This document shows positions 38,382-54,640 of a stretch of 64,000 nt of DNA, in pieces. The notes under the pieces are model-generated. The model saw only the letters and a list, made by a program, of their open reading frames with translations. It did no database searches and was not told the DNA's origin. Origin of the DNA: Neodontobutis hainanensis (taxonomy: Eukaryota; Chordata; Actinopteri; Gobiiformes; Odontobutidae). Numbering within the stretch: position 1 is the first letter of the stretch; every line of letters begins with the position of its first letter. Position numbers and translations under genes: made by a program. The stretch is taken from assembly GCA_024349245.1 (NCBI GenBank), contig JALDNG010000398.1, forward strand, positions 1 to 64,000, read 5' to 3'.

Positions 38382-41300
38382 GTTTGTTATTCCATATTAA
38401 AAGAATTTGAACAAATTTAAGAGAATGTATTGCTATCATTTAAGATCCTTAAAAAGTCTGAAATTTAATCTAATTGCATAATATAAATCTAATTTATAAA
38501 TCACAACAAATCATTAACAATTTTTTATTTACATGTCATAAGTTTAAATTAAACAAGATGTTAAAAACTTTTAGTATATATATAAAATTAATCGAATTAT
38601 ATAATTGCTTGTAAAGAGAAAATTTTACATTTATTCATTATTTTTTTTATTTTCAACAATTAATTCATGAATAAATTAAATTTATATTAATATTATGAGA
38701 GTTTAACTTAGATCTGTTTTGATGTAAATAACTATATTATACTTATTTTTAATTTTATTAATGAAATGTTGATTAGCACAACTTTTGATATATATTTGTA
38801 AATAATTATAAATACTTTATGTATTTCAAATCAATATTTCTTAAACTTTTGTTGTTTTTTGAAACATTTACTCCACAATTTTTTTTATTTCAGACAATAT
38901 CAAGCAAAAAATAAATTTAGATAACTAAATATTTTACAAAATTTTTACGTTTAAAATATAATTTATTTGTGTTATATCTAGTAATATATAAGAAAATATA
39001 TTTTATCATAAGGATTTCTAATATAAGCTGATTTAAAGAGAAAATATTCGATTTTAAAATCTTCAACAAAAATCTATGATTTTTACATTGTTTCAACATT
39101 CCATTGATTATACAATATCATGTAGAAATAAAATTGACGCAAAGTTTGTTTCAAAAAATTTAAGATAAATTAATTTTTTTCAAATCATATAGATACTTAT
39201 ACTTTTTCAGCAAATTCATAAACATTGTTTAAATGATGTTATAATTCATTTGATTTCAAGATATGTAACTGATCATAGAAATCGAAATACAAAATTTGAT
39301 TTATATCATACGAAATAATATTTATTCACTTTTTTGTATTAAAATACAACTTATTGATAATATGAGAAAAAATTTTGAAAACCATATGAGACATAATATA
39401 ACGAATAAATTCGTATAAATTCTCTACAAACATAATAGCGTTGTTCTAAATAAATGATCGATTACAATATTTGCAGTTTTTATTCTGACGGGTTTAAATA
39501 AAATGCTTTATTTGTTTAAGGTTGCTTTAAAAAAGAATAATAATATTTACGTGTTTAAAAATTTAAATTGGTAACATTTTTATAAATTATGTCTCTGTCT
39601 CTGATTGATATATAAATAATACAGATTCGACTGAAATAATCGAATCTTCGTGACAAAATATTGTTTATATCATGAGTTTTAAAATCAGAATTTATATATG
39701 CTAATTGTAAATTGTTATGAAATTGATGTTGTGCAAAATATAATGAAATTAACTAGATGTTAAATGTTAATGACTCAACCTTGAAATATCAATTAAATTA
39801 TAAGTAATCTTTTTTTATAATTAATTTCAAAAAAAATTTCAATATTCAAATTTTCGTACATGTTTATTTAATTTAATTATATTTTTAAATCAGTCGTTTC
39901 ACAAATCTATTCTGATAAACATCTTGAATAAAACCTAGATTTAAACGCAGTCTATTCATCACAAAATTCATGTAAAATACGCCATAAATATGTTTTAAAA
40001 TATAAAATTAATTCATCTTCACGTTTATATTTCGTATATTCCTTATACTGAATTATTAATTGAGGTTTTTAGAAACATAAAAATTTGTGAAATGATATTT
40101 TAACATCAAAATATGTTGTGATAATAAAAAGGGCTCATCCATTTAGCACTTACTATATATATGATTTCAATAAAATATTGACTTATATTTTAATGTAATT
40201 TTATAAGATAATCTGAATTAAACTTTTAAATGTTATTTTATTGATAATTTCTTTTCAAAACCTTAAAATATACCAATATTTAAAATCATAATTCTTTCAT
40301 TTATGCTTTATAATATCGAGTTAAAATTATCAACATTGATTCAGATTAAAGAATATTTAAAAAATTCAATATGATTTTTGATAAATTTGTCACTTTAAAA
40401 TTTTTTTGGAGTAATTTAATTAAATAAATGTGCATGTTATTTCAATCCACATCTAAAACAAAAATATCATAATAAAATGTATTTTTACTAATTTCTAATT
40501 TTGCCAAATATCGATAAATATTTTTTTAATTTTCTATCAATGAAAATTTCATTGGATATAATTGCTTTACAAGTTAATCACATCTAAATCGTGCTATTTA
40601 GTTCGATTATGGATAAATAAATGCTTGAAATCTTTTGATTATTGAAAAATATTTGAAAATAAAATCTGTTTTGAAATTTTTCAGCTCTTAAAAGGATTAT
40701 TACATAAAATTTTAACATGTCTTGAATACGTTTTATTCTTCTTATTTTAAAATCTACTGTATTTACTATTTTTAGTTTTCTAACGACGAATTAAATCACA
40801 AATTTATTAAAAAGATAAAAAGCTCGATATGTGTCAAAGATATTTAAGCTATAATTATTTTAAATTTTCATATCAGCATTCATATAACTTAGAGTATTAA
40901 ATTAGTAAATCAAAATCTATTTTCATAGAGAAAGCTAGATGTTGGTAGCTGTTTTACTCATGTTCGTTTTTAAATTATGGTTGAGTATTGTTAAATAACT
41001 AAAATTTATTATAATTTTTTAAATAATTTAATTGAAGAACAATAATATAATTTATTTTACAATATTCGTTCTTGTGATATATTTCTTGCCTTAAATGTAA
41101 TTTCTTTGAAATGCTTGAAATTTCAATTAAAAAATTTAAACATATAAATATTTTGAATATGTATGAGTTTTAGTTAAAATTTAAATTTTGAAAAACTCAT
41201 ATCATACAAGAAATTAATATTATGTCATTAACTTTAAAATTTAGAGTAATTATTTCAAAATATTTTTTGTTATATCTGAATAATTTTCAACAATTTTTGA

Positions 41301-44300
41301 TTCATAACGGCGAGTTAGATCTTAAATCGTCGTTTAAAATATATAGAAAAAACATTATTTCCATGATGTCTACAAGAGATCTTTAATGTAAACATTAAAC
41401 CTAATAATGTATTATAAATGAGGGAGCTGTCGCTAAATATATTATTTCTGATTCATTCGTAAAAATATAACCATATTTAGAGCTTTAATTATGCTTAGAT
41501 TGACATCTTCCTGAAACATGTATTGTCAAAAATATTCTCTATTTAAATATTTTATATGTTGAATGTTATCATCAAATATTAACAGTTTCAAAAATATTGA
41601 AAATTAAAAAAAACTTATTTTAGGAAATTTAAATTTATTTAAAGTATAAATATCAGATTAAGTGAGTATTTTCAGCAATCTTGCTCAGATATAGAATTAA
41701 ATAAAAAAATAGTGCAGATAAACATTTAATATGGTCAATCTGAATGAATTTAGATCCCCACAACTAATAAAGTCTACATTTATATAAAAACACAAAGAAA
41801 ATAACCATTCATTCAAAATTATTACAATTACAACTCAGAAATTTAATTAATGAAAATTTAAACTAATTATTATGATATTAAGACAATTAATCTCAAAAAA
41901 AAAAAAAATCATTAAAACTTTACTTTTAACACTCATATAACTATGAAAGTAAAGATAAGAATTTTAAACAAAAAATTTCAACACAAACCGCTATTTCTTT
42001 ATATACCTCTTCGAATTTTTGGAATAACGATCATGAGCTTATTATTCAGAATTCATATTATGTTTAAATTTTCTTCTTTTTTGTATAATGTGAAAAACTA
42101 ATTTAAGGTTAATCAATTAATCTTACATTTTTAAAATTTTGTATTTTATATTAAAATAACGTTTTTTTATCTCTTGTAAAATGATAAATCTTTAAGTCTT
42201 TTCTGTGCCATTGTTTTTAATCTGTCATATTCGCATTTTTGTTGAATAAGGTTGTATAAATCAAACATAAATACGATAAATAGCTGTTTAAAATTAACAT
42301 CATGATCATGTGCTTTTTGAAAAATAATTAATAACCACTGTCACATTCAGTTTAAATTTAATAGTTTATTTACAAATAAATTTATTTTAACACTTAAGTC
42401 AAGCATGTTAACACCAGAAAAAATTGAAAAGAGTTTTAATTATTAATCTATTTACAGAATTGGTTTAGTTTTTGAATGGAATCCGTATTTTATGTTGTTT
42501 CAGAGGCTCAGGATATTAAAGAAAATCAAAGTATTATGTGAATTTTAAAATGATATATTAAAAATAATCTAATTCATTATAAATTCAAGAACAAAATTGT
42601 GACAAAAATATTGTAATGATGACATAAATAGCCTTTGCTTCTTTTTATTCCGATATATTTAAAGCATATTTGTCAACATTGTGTAAGCTTAGTTGCAAAC
42701 ATGAAAAGTGGAAGTTATTATCGATTATAATGTTTAAGAAATGTTCACACATAACTAAAATTTGTTACTAGTTTATCTATCATCAAGCTAGAAGATGAAA
42801 AAGAGGTGTAAATAACATTAATCATGAATATAATTGCACTAAATGTATTAATCTATTGTTTAGTTAATGTTAATGTTTAATAATATTAACAATTAACATG
42901 TAAAAATCAATTACTATGATATATTAAAGCCTTTTATTTCATTGTAATTTAGAATTAATTTTTTTAAAATCAATTAATTATCAATAATAAAAATTTTATT
43001 GATATTTTTAAATGCATTTCTTCATATATAAATATTTTGATATCTTAAATATTTTATAAATTTATGAATTATTATTAATGTAAAATAAACATTTATAAAG
43101 ACGATATATAGAAGCAGATATCATCAAACGTAATGTTGTTCTCAAGAGATATTTAGTGATATAGGACAAATTAAGTTTCTTTAAAAATTCCTAATGAGAT
43201 AAATGAAACCTATCCCATGTATCTAGTGTACATATATTTTTTATATTTGTTGTATAATGAGAGATTTCTGTGAATTTCGTTTATTATTTTTAATGAATTG
43301 AAAAATTAATTTTTATCAACCATTATCAATACATTATCTAATGGAGCGTATTAAATCGTATGTTTGACAATTTACACATACATTAGATTAATAATAACAT
43401 ACATAATATAATTTTTTATTTTTTATAAATATATATGTTCATAATATTTACAAACTATGACCCGAAAATAAATTTAAAAATATGCTGTCTATATTATGAT
43501 TAATTTATATTCTGGAATTTTTCAATTCAAATCAATTAATGTTAGAATTATATGATACCATTGCACAAAAACCTTGAAAAGTTCTAGAGTTTAAGAGAGA
43601 AATAAAATGTTCTTATTATTCTTTAAATAAAAATAGTATTATAGCATAGTTTGACTCGAAAATAGTTTTAATTTTATATGTATATCTCGACAATAGTCAC
43701 GAATATCAAAACTTAGTTTTTTCTGTAAATTGAATATTTTTTCTTCAGTGCTACCTATTCTTGAACCAAATATTTTTTTATTTATTTTAGGATATGTAAT
43801 CTTATTTTTTAATCTTTAAAATAAACCTTTAGAGCATACTTTTTTGAGATTTAATAGTTTTGTATGACTTTAATCACTTAATTTTATTTGTAACCAAATA
43901 GATTTTTATTTAAACTTGATTCAATAATTTAAAAAATTTTCAAATTAGATTAAAAAAATTATTTTGATAGAAATAACAATCAGAGATCTCCATCACTGAC
44001 ATATGAAATATCCGAATATAAAAATCTAAATTATAAAAAATTATTTATATTTATCTGATGAGACGTACTCCATTTTAAGAATATTTATACATAATATGAA
44101 ATTTAAGCACTTTATATTTTGACAATTTTTGATACCATAGAAAATTGATTTCATCAAAATTATTCTTAAACGTATTCAAATTAATTACTGAGGTATCCCT
44201 TTTTTCTGTGATACGTTTATGAGTTGAGATTTTTTTCAGTAAATTTTTATGATTTTTAAAATTTATAAAAAATTATGATCACTAATTAAAACAGAAAATG

Positions 44301-47300
44301 TGAATTTTCATTGAGTTATCCTTTCATTAAACTGTTGAATTAAAAAAGACTAATTACGGGATGCACGACTAATATGAACCTAGAAATGTTTTAAATTTTT
44401 AAAATATGTCATTGAAATATTTATCTGATTAGATTTAGACCTATCTGATCAATGTTTTATGAATTAACTATGTTTAAATTAAGTTAATGCGAACTGTAAT
44501 AAAAATTTGTCATGTATCATGTCAAAAATTGACGTAAATTTTATGAAAATATATTTGTATAACAGTTTTAATTGTTAAAATCTTTGTTTTATAAATTAGT
44601 AAATAACATCGAATTATCAACGCGTTCATCACACGTTCTGTCTAAAATTTGTTTTTGATCTGATTTTTGCTTGTTATCAACTGTAATATTTCAAAAATCA
44701 ATAAAAAAACAGACTTTAAATTAACCATCTAAATATATCACAAAAATGTCCCCGAGTTGATCGTATATGACTTTCTTTCTCAAAATATAATTTTTCAAAA
44801 TTAATGAAACTATTTACATTCATAAACTAGGATAAAATACCATTGTATTCTTTCAAAATTTATACGTGATTTTGAAATGATACAACTTAAATTTATATGA
44901 AATTATTCAATTTATATAATGATAGAGTTAGACAAAAAACACATAAAGCCTAATCTAGTTTAATATATGTTATCAAATTAGATTCTCGATATTTTATAAA
45001 TATAGATTTTTATATTCTTTTTCGTCAGGGATTTTGTTTGTTTTTTATTTAACAATTATATGATGATAATCAGCAAAATGTATCAATTACTAACCAATTC
45101 TTCTTAATTTTGTTTTTTTCGAATTATTAAAAAATTCACTCAAATTGTTTATTCTGATGTTTTTGTTTACCGTTTTAAAGAAATTTTTATAATTTTGAGT
45201 CTTCAAAATATAATTATTAGTTTCATATTCATTTGAATCACCTTATCCTCAAGGTCATATGTTTTCGTGATTCATATAACGTTCTGATCATAAATAAATT
45301 TAATAAATGTTTGAAACATTTCGAATTTTATTAGATTCCATGTCAAGATAAATTTATTTTTGTAATTTTTTGTTCCATAAATAAAAAAACATATTGAAAA
45401 TTATTTTGATAAACTAAGATATGAATAAAAAGTTTCATGATCAGAGATTTTCTAATTCTGTAAACTAAAACTTGAATTTAATGGCATTTACACTTATATT
45501 CTATTTGAATATTTAAGGAAATAAATTTCTAAACTCAAATATCTTTGTAATTTTTAAAATATATCTTTAAATAAAAATTTTTAAAAATTATTTTTCTTTT
45601 TGTGGTTAACGTGGCTGAAAACATTTTTTCGAGATTTTATTTTGACATTATTTTGAGATTTAATAAGTTTTACGTATTTAGTTGATCAAGTATTAACTTT
45701 CTGCAGATGAGTGATCCCAATATAAGATAGCTTTTTAAGTTATTCAAACAAATTTATTTTATTGTGCATATTGAAATGTTTATGTTATGCTTTTCAGATA
45801 GTCTGAAACTGAAGATTAATCTTGAGGCTAAATTTTTTATATCTTTTACATGGCCTTGAAAAATCATATCAAAAGTTCTTTTATGAATGGAAATATTTTA
45901 AATAGAGTAGCGCAAGTTTATAAATTTGTTAGGTTAAAAATCTCTATTGTTCCATTTCAATTCGTTTTATCCTGATTTAATTTGTCAAAAAAACATCTGT
46001 AAAATATTCAAAGATATTGGATTCATACATCTTCAAATATTTACATAATTTTAAGGCATGTAGTATATTTTTTTCCAAAGAAAAATTTTTTTTTCTCATT
46101 GCATTTGGTCAACAAATACAAAATTGTTTTATTAAAGAAGATTTTTTTCATATTCAAACTTATCAAAATGCAGATTGGAATAATTAACATTGTGCCGTCC
46201 ATGAGGAGAATTTACAGAGCTTAACAATGATGAACGATACAATCATCATATAATTTAATTCATCATCACATTTATTCTGCCAAATTATAAATTAAAATGA
46301 ATAAAAACCATTTTGGAGGAACGCATTTTAATTTAAGATAAATAAGTTTATTCATAATTTTGGATGTTTAAATATAAATTAATTTTTATCATGTCACGAT
46401 ATGACGTATCATGGCTTAATTTTTAATATATATAAATATAAATTTTTATGGTTTCATATCAAAGGAGAAAGTTAAAAATGTCAAAATTAAATTAAAATGT
46501 TTTAATCATGAAAAAAATTTGTTTGTTAATTATTTGGCTCTTTTATAAGTATAGATAAAATCATATTTTAAGGTTGTGACGATTATGCGCGTTATAACCA
46601 TGAGAATTACATTTATTTTTTAGTATATGAAACAGTAATTTTCTTTTCAAAATATCAGTACAAAGTGTAAGATTTATTTTTTTTAGCTAGAAAATTTTTA
46701 TTTTGATAAATTTTTAACAATTTGAATCCACAATTCATTTTTAAATGATTTTTAAAGAATTATCGATTGAAATTGGATGTAAAAGATTTTTAACCTTGAT
46801 ATTAACAGATTTATACTGTTGGTTCAGTCATGATATCATCATAAAAAAACACTGTTTAAAGTTATATCATTGAAAACTTAATAATCAAAGAGAAAATATT
46901 TTGTTAATTGTATCAAACGATAATGAAAATTTTTTTTTTCATTCCTCAAAACTTTAATTTCTGCCAAAATTCATTGAAAAATCAGTATAACCTGCATCAT
47001 ATATAACATTAATAAGACGCGTTATTTTAATGTCATAAATCGTCATTATTTACATATTAATTAAATCAGATATTTAAAAAATACAAATTTATTGTAAAAG
47101 GGTTTATAAAATAAACAGAAGTGATATAAAATATTTATATATACTGAAGCTGTGTAAACTATTCATATTTTTTGCAACTAAATTGAAAAAGCATATGTAA
47201 TAAAATATATTTGGATATCATAACAAATCAAAATAACCCTTAATAAATCGTCGAATCTTCATCTCTTTCAAAATACAATGAGATTCAGAAAAACTATGTT

Positions 47301-50300
47301 AAAATATTTTATTAACCATGTTAACTATAAGATAATTCATGATTCTGGTTTTGAAAATCTGCAAAACAGGCAAAGTTGGATTATCAAAATGTATCACCCA
47401 AGTGCGAAAAGTATGACAATTGGAGAATATCTTTAATATGTTTTCGTAATATATTTACTTTTTAAGCTTAAACTGTCTTAATATATATTATTTTTATCCC
47501 AGAGTAGATAAATAGCTAATTACAAAAAATACTCAATGAGTTTTGTTGTTATGAATATTACATAAGTATATATTTGATTCATGCATACAAATAAACTCAA
47601 AAAAGCATTTTCAAAATATTTTTTTATGTAAATTGGAATTTATTATATTATCAAAGATTTAGTTTTTTCGAAAAGAATATTATTTAGCTATCATTCAAAA
47701 AAGTTTATTGTGTTTGAACGTATGAATATATAAACTTTTAACTAATTGATCATTTTTTATTGATAAACAATACTCTTGTTAGACTGCTCACTAAAACTAA
47801 CTGTTCTATATATATTCAAATAATTTGTCATTAATATTTTTCAAAATTAACTTTAAAAATGATTTTATATTCAATTAATGAGATATTTAAGCATTTATTT
47901 AAAATTAATCGTATGTTTGTAATTTAATAAATAGAAATTCATAAACTTTGAAGTTTATTTTTTCATGCTATCAACTTTTGATAGATAAAATAAAACGAAG
48001 TTTTTGACTTATAGAGTAGAATCTAAATGTTTTGAATGATTATACATCATCTCCTAGATAGTTGATGAGATTTTATTTTTATTTAATCACAAATCTTGTG
48101 AAAATAGTTATTTTGAGTCTGAACTGGAGCTTAAACCGAAACCAAATAAAGCTTCACATGAACTATACAGCATATTTTAGAGTTAAGATTTAGGCTTTGA
48201 TTTTGTCTGAAAAAGTTTTAAAAGATAGTTGGGATTGTAGATATTATGAATGAAAACTACTTATTAATAATAAAATTTGATCTTTGACAGCTACTCTTCA
48301 AAAATGTCTTCTCAGATGTAAATGTATTTTTCGGTATTTTAACATGTAAAGAATCATAAAAGTATGTAGCTTAAGTGAGCAATGTTGAATTGTACAGTAT
48401 CATTTATCAATTTTTCTGAACGTTTGATGAAGCTTTCATAAGTATAACCAAAATTAACTTGTAGCTCCAAGTAATTTTCGAATTGGTATTAATTTTTACC
48501 TATTTTGAATAATATTTAACCCATATATCAAAAGTGATTTTTTAAGTTTCGAATATGTTCGTATATTTAAATCTAATTACTGAACGTATCAAATTTGAAT
48601 AATTAATATCTTCAAAGATTAAAATACTGATGAAGTTGATATTTCTTTTGTTTTCTGTTACAGACATATCAACATCAATAAATTTATTTCAAAAGAACTT
48701 AGTTATGCAATTTTCTATCATTTTAATGGACGCAGATCAGAAAGCTAAAAGTAAATATTTACAATATGGTTTAAGCTGATTTATAATAAGTGAATGCCTA
48801 AATGATGACACACGTGATGAATGTCAACCAAACTTTGTTTATTCCAATTTATATCGATTACTTTTGAATATAATCAACTGAAAGAAAAGAAGGTTTTTCC
48901 TTTACTTGAAAACGCTCAACCATAACTAGAAGTGAAATATGCGCTAGGAAATAATATGATTGTGTGGATTTTTATATGAAAGAAATTTTTTTTAATTTTC
49001 ATCAATAATATTCATATCATGAAAAGGGCATTTTTGAGAAAATATCTTGATGTAACTTTACTTTTTATTAACCATTAATTTAAGAACAGGCAAAAAAAAG
49101 AAAAAAATACAATAAAATTTTTTATATTTTAAAATTTAGCTTTACGAATTCCTTGTAAGCATTTTTGGACTTTAAACATGAAAATATCTCTCATGTTTGA
49201 ACAAATAAATATGATTGCAAGTTAACATATTGTATTTTGAAGATATAGAAACAAAAAGATTTTTATGATGCATTTTATCAGCTTGATCAAAGAGTCGATA
49301 TGAATTTAATCGAAGCATATACTTTCAAAGAAAATAGAGATTCGTAATATGATCTTTTAATACTTAGGTAAATTGAAAAATTGATTCTGGTTTGTAAGTT
49401 TAAATGAGGATATACCATAAATGAATACAAATTCATCTTTGAACAAAAACTATGTCAGATATCACATTGAAACATGAATATAAATCATTCTTCATTTCAG
49501 TTATATTATCAAAACACATAAAAATTATCGAAATTCATAATCATTCCATATTATGTAATTAAAAATAAATAGATTCTTAAAAAACAGATTCACTCGAACC
49601 TCCTTGGAATCTCTTTATTAAACCCTTTAAGGGTAATACACATTATAGTGGATATATAATAATGAATTTATATGAAACATGTCAACTTAATTTCCTCAAA
49701 TTATAAATGAAAACTGATTATAGAAATTTTATTTATTTTGGAATTGAAATCGTCGAAAAACTAACTTCTTCTTTTTTGGATTATCGAATTCGAACGAGCA
49801 CCCCCTGAATCAAAAAAATTGAAACTCGCACTTGTTTAAAAAAAAATTGATTTCATGTGTTTTGTTTCGTGATTTTCTTTTGAATATAAGTATATTTCAG
49901 TTCAGTACGTGCGCTGATTTTTTAGGTTTAGTTATCTATGGTAAGCATAAATAGGTCGTAGATAAAACATGTTCTATCTCATCCTTTTCAAACAATCTCA
50001 AATTTTATTATTCAAAATAAAAATTTTCTTTTTAAATTACTCTGATCTTATTATATATTTTTAATTTACAGTTTAGTCAATACAATCTTCTTATTTACTT
50101 TAAAATTCGGTTTTATTCATCTTCAAGCATTCATCCTCAAAGCCAGTTTTTAATTTATTATTCTTCAGAATATGAAAATTTTTACTTACTATGTTCCAAT
50201 GCAGCGAAAATAAGTTTTCTTATTTTCTGTTAAATTTTATATCCCGATTAATATTTATACGCAAACAGATAGTCGGTTTTTGAATCGAATATAATAAACG

Positions 50301-53300
50301 GTTTTACTCAATTACGCTCAATATTTACTTTCTTATTTACAACTTTTTCAAATCATAAAACTACAAAATATTTTTTATGAAGGTTAATTTACATATAAGA
50401 CATTCAAAAAATAAATTTAAGACTTTAAGTCTTTAAAAGGTATCTAAGAAATAAAAATCTTAAAATTTTAATATTTTTATTGTTTAATATTTTAATCATA
50501 TAAATTTGAATTATTTATTCGTTATAATGGATAATCAAAATTAAAAATATAAAAGTCATGATTAGCATATGAAGAATGAATATTATTTTTAAATTGTACT
50601 TTCCTAAAATTCTTATATTTTATTGTGTTTAAATATTATTTTCTTCTATTGATACGATATGACTTGTAAACGAATCATTTATATAACAAAAGAAAATTTG
50701 ATTTGACATTAAAAAGCTATATTTCATAAATTTAGGCTTTCTTATCTTGATAGATATTTTTGATCACAACATAATTTTGTATTAGATACGATTTGAAAAA
50801 TTGTTTCTGATGAAAATTGTGTCATTTCGTAATGATATTTTGAGATCCTATTCGTGTTATCAAAACTGTGGTAACTTTCCTGTATCTTCTTGTGTTTTTT
50901 ATTTTTTTGTTGGTGTAATACTTCTGTTTGTCATAATTTAATATCAATTTTAATCAAAAGAATAGATCTTTTGAATCAATTTTGTAAATATGTAAGATAA
51001 TTTGAAAACCTAAATCTCTAGTCATCCATTATAATATAACAACGTATCATTGAGAAACAAACGTGCAGATAAATTGAAAAATATCAAAATTTTTATTTAT
51101 TTATCGTATTTATTTGAAGCAATTGTATATAGTGTGAAAAATCAAATTTAAGGATTTAAATCTTTTTATTTACTTAAAATACATTAAATTTTTTTTATTT
51201 TAAGAATTATAATTTTTAATATTTTTGGAAATTATGTCTAAGAATTCAGTATTCATCCTCCGCCTCGTAATATCTGATTACATATTTTTTCATTTTCTGA
51301 TTTATTTTGGCGCACAATGCATATCAAATGTTTATTCGCTAAATTTACATTTCGCTGTAAAATTTTAGTTCAAAAATCTCAATAATATATGAATTTGAAA
51401 GTTACCGTTTTATAATGTAATTTTATCTTGAACTAATTTTTTATTAGCGTTTTTTTGACGTTTATAATTACATATACACTCTTCATTTAGAATTAACGAT
51501 TTACAAATTAACATAGAAAAATAGAGTTATAATTTAACTGAGATACCTCTTAATTATTGACTGTATATTTAAAACATTTTATCCGGGAATAAAGTGATAA
51601 TAATATCATGTGACTGACGAAAATCGAACATGTTTTATAAAAATATATACAAATACACTACACTACCTCTCTTTTATTTTTACTAGAAGTGCAATTTTCA
51701 TATCAAAATGAACTCTTTTTATCTTTATATTTTAAGATTGAATTTCTTTTTGATTATTGTTTTTAAATTTATCATCGGAGATTCACAAAATTTTAAATCT
51801 AGAATTGATATGAATGCAAATTAATAAAATGATTTTCTATTTTTTCTTAATCTCTTGAAAATATTTGAATATTTATTCGTCTCTATCATATTTAAATAGA
51901 ATTAACGTAATATAACACTGTTTATACTCTGAAATCCTCTGTAGTTTCCCTGAAAATAAGATCAATACCTTGATGTCATATAAGAGATTACATTTAAAAA
52001 ATCATTTAATTATATGTCGATGGAAATTTAGTTACAATTTTGTTCAAAATATCAGTTTTTAACGAAGTATTGAAATTTCAATACATAATTCTTTCTCAAT
52101 CAGTGTATATTTGATATTATAACTCGGTTCTTTGCCTAATACGTAACTTTTTTGAGAAATATTTAAAAATAAAAGCATTTTATGGAATTTCTGAAACTCT
52201 TTAAATATCTGTTTATATCTTGACAATATCGTATATTTATCTAATGAATTTAAAATATTTTCTTTGAGAATTTTTGATTCAAATAATTATCTCACCCACG
52301 ATATAATTTGATAGCTGAGCCAGCCATATCTGGTAAGTTGTTTCATGAAAAAGAGTATATAAATACCTATTAATCAGCCGTATATTCATATTTGTAAATC
52401 GAAGTGAAAATTCTCCCTAAAATACAAACTAAATTTTACTTTTATGGCAATTTTTGTGTGTTTGAAAATTTACTTAGAATCAATTTCAAAACAAAGTCTT
52501 TTAAACAAATGAAAATTGAATTAAAAATAAACATTTGATTTTTAAATCTATAGTGTTAGACGATATATACAGCATTACTTTCATCTACCAGTGTTAATAT
52601 ATTAAACTGAAATTTTACTCTGTTTCAAATATATAATCTTATGAATAAATGTTATTTATCAGTATTTTTGATAGCCAAATATATTTTCAATGTTATTTTG
52701 CACATGTTTCATCTATAAGGTATCAATATACATTTAAGTGTCATGTGCGAACATAACATTTATATTAATTGCCATCATTCTTAAAAACATAATGACAGTT
52801 TCAATCATTCAGTTGAGCATGGATTTTTAAATAAAAACGCGATTTTCCAAATAAGAAATATCTATTTATGCTTTATAATTTTATGAGCGTAAAATTAAAT
52901 TATTTAAATCAAACAATATGTAAAGATTAAAGTTTTTTAAGAAATTAAGATCTTCGTTTAAACGAATTCATCTGATAATATATTCATCGTAAAAAATATT
53001 AATTTCTACTAAAAGCTAAATTCATAGGTGAATAAAAATTTTTTAATGTTAAAATATTATTTTAAGTATTAAATTTTGATTATTACAATAAATATACTTT
53101 AGGATTTAAGATACTTTTCAAAGAATATTTATTTAAGAATGATAAAATATAATTGTCTCAGATTGTCTGATAAATTTAATTTTAATTTTGGTTTCAAGTA
53201 TTTTTACCCAGTTATATCTTTATGAAAAACTCTAATTAATAATATATATTGCTTATAATTGAACTAATAGCTAGAATCGATAACTTTGCCTCTTCTATAT

Positions 53301-54640
53301 TGATAATCTGATAAAAGAATTACATACTCATTTATATAATTATATCATAAATTGTAGAGAATACTATTTCACGTCAATTATTATTGTATTAATTCATCAA
53401 AAATATTCAAATCTTTCAACTATATTGTATATTTTTTTGTGTTTTTTGAAGGTTAGAAAATACAAGTTAATGTTGATATTTTTTCTTTTATGAATATTTA
53501 TTGATTTTATATCACTTTATATCTTGTGATATAAATGAAAATTGAAAACTATGAACATGTTATTAAACTAAATCATATCAATTATATTTATACGTCCGTA
53601 AATTTATCATATTTTTAAATATTCCTCTTTCCATAAGTAAATTTTGTTGATTTATGTCCTAATCCAATTTATTTGTGACGAATGCTCACGCTAGAAGTAT
53701 ATTTGCCTGTTCTCCAAATATGTTATTCTCTAAGGAAATAAAAATTGAAATTAATTAAAAAATAAATAACGAATTTTAAGGCAATTAGATAAGAGATTTA
53801 TGTGTAAAAAGATTAAAAATAAATTTTCCATTTCAAAGTTATATATTCAACCTTTTTGGTTATTCTATTTCATTAATAATTTGAAAAACATAAAAATTTT
53901 AAAAACATTAGAAATAATGTGACTTTATAGTATATTTTATCTCCTAATTTACTATTTTCATAAATTAAAAAAAACTATTTTTTTATTTTATATCTGATCT
54001 TTATTAATTATCACAATGAGAATAAAGTTATATTTGAATCATAAGAATTTTCAGAAGTTATTTTCATTAAGATCTATTTCTCGTGGTATTACTCTATCGT
54101 TAAAGCATATTCAAAATCTGTTAAATAGTCATTGAAGTTTAACAGAAAGTAATAGATAATAATTATGCATTTTGCAATAAAATTCATTCTGAAATCGAGC
54201 GAATATAAAAATATCGAGTTATGAAACCATATTTCAAGCAATGTTATAAAATTAATCTTCAGTTATTAAATCTGTTTTGAGTTTCAAGTTAACGAAAGCA
54301 TATAACTGGAATATTAATAATTAAGCTAAAATAGAAAGATATAACGGTTTATTATATAATATATAAAGGTAAAATTCTTAGATTTTGATTAAATATTTCA
54401 AAGCTACGAGATTATAGAATTGTAAATAAATTATGGAAGAGAGACATGTTTAAAAAAAAACTAGATTTTAAGCAAAAGCATGTAAGAGATTGTCTTTATC
54501 TATAAATTGATGCCATGTGTTATCTAAGTTAAACTGCATGTTTCTTTTTATTTGAAATGTAAAATTCATTTGTAAAAATCATGAATTTTTTTGAATTTAT
54601 GATATACTAAATAAAATATTTTTTATACCATTTAAGATTT
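38382..54640. other. Long A+T-rich region with only faint coding-like traces
   Basis: No gene is called over 16 kb. Faint traces are: an ATG-initiated 54-codon frame at 41222-41386; a plus-strand stretch at 45602-45860 (VAENIFSRF...IILRF) that vaguely resembles the middle of a Gypsy integrase; and stretches near 48061-48180 (CENSYFESELELKPKPNKAS) and 48650-48780 that look less random than their surroundings. A 14-base A run lies at 41895-41908. None of these reaches the level of a call. Confidence 0.35.
41895..41908. repeat. A14 homopolymer
   Basis: An uninterrupted run of 14 A. It could be an ordinary slippage tract or the trace of a poly(A) tail from an old retrotransposed sequence. No gene remnant is visible beside it, so the latter is speculation. 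Confidence 0.7.

Noticed and set aside
41222..41386. ATG-initiated 54-codon frame with a plausible composition
   Set aside because: No family motif and no convincing downstream exon. It is too short to call in this base composition.
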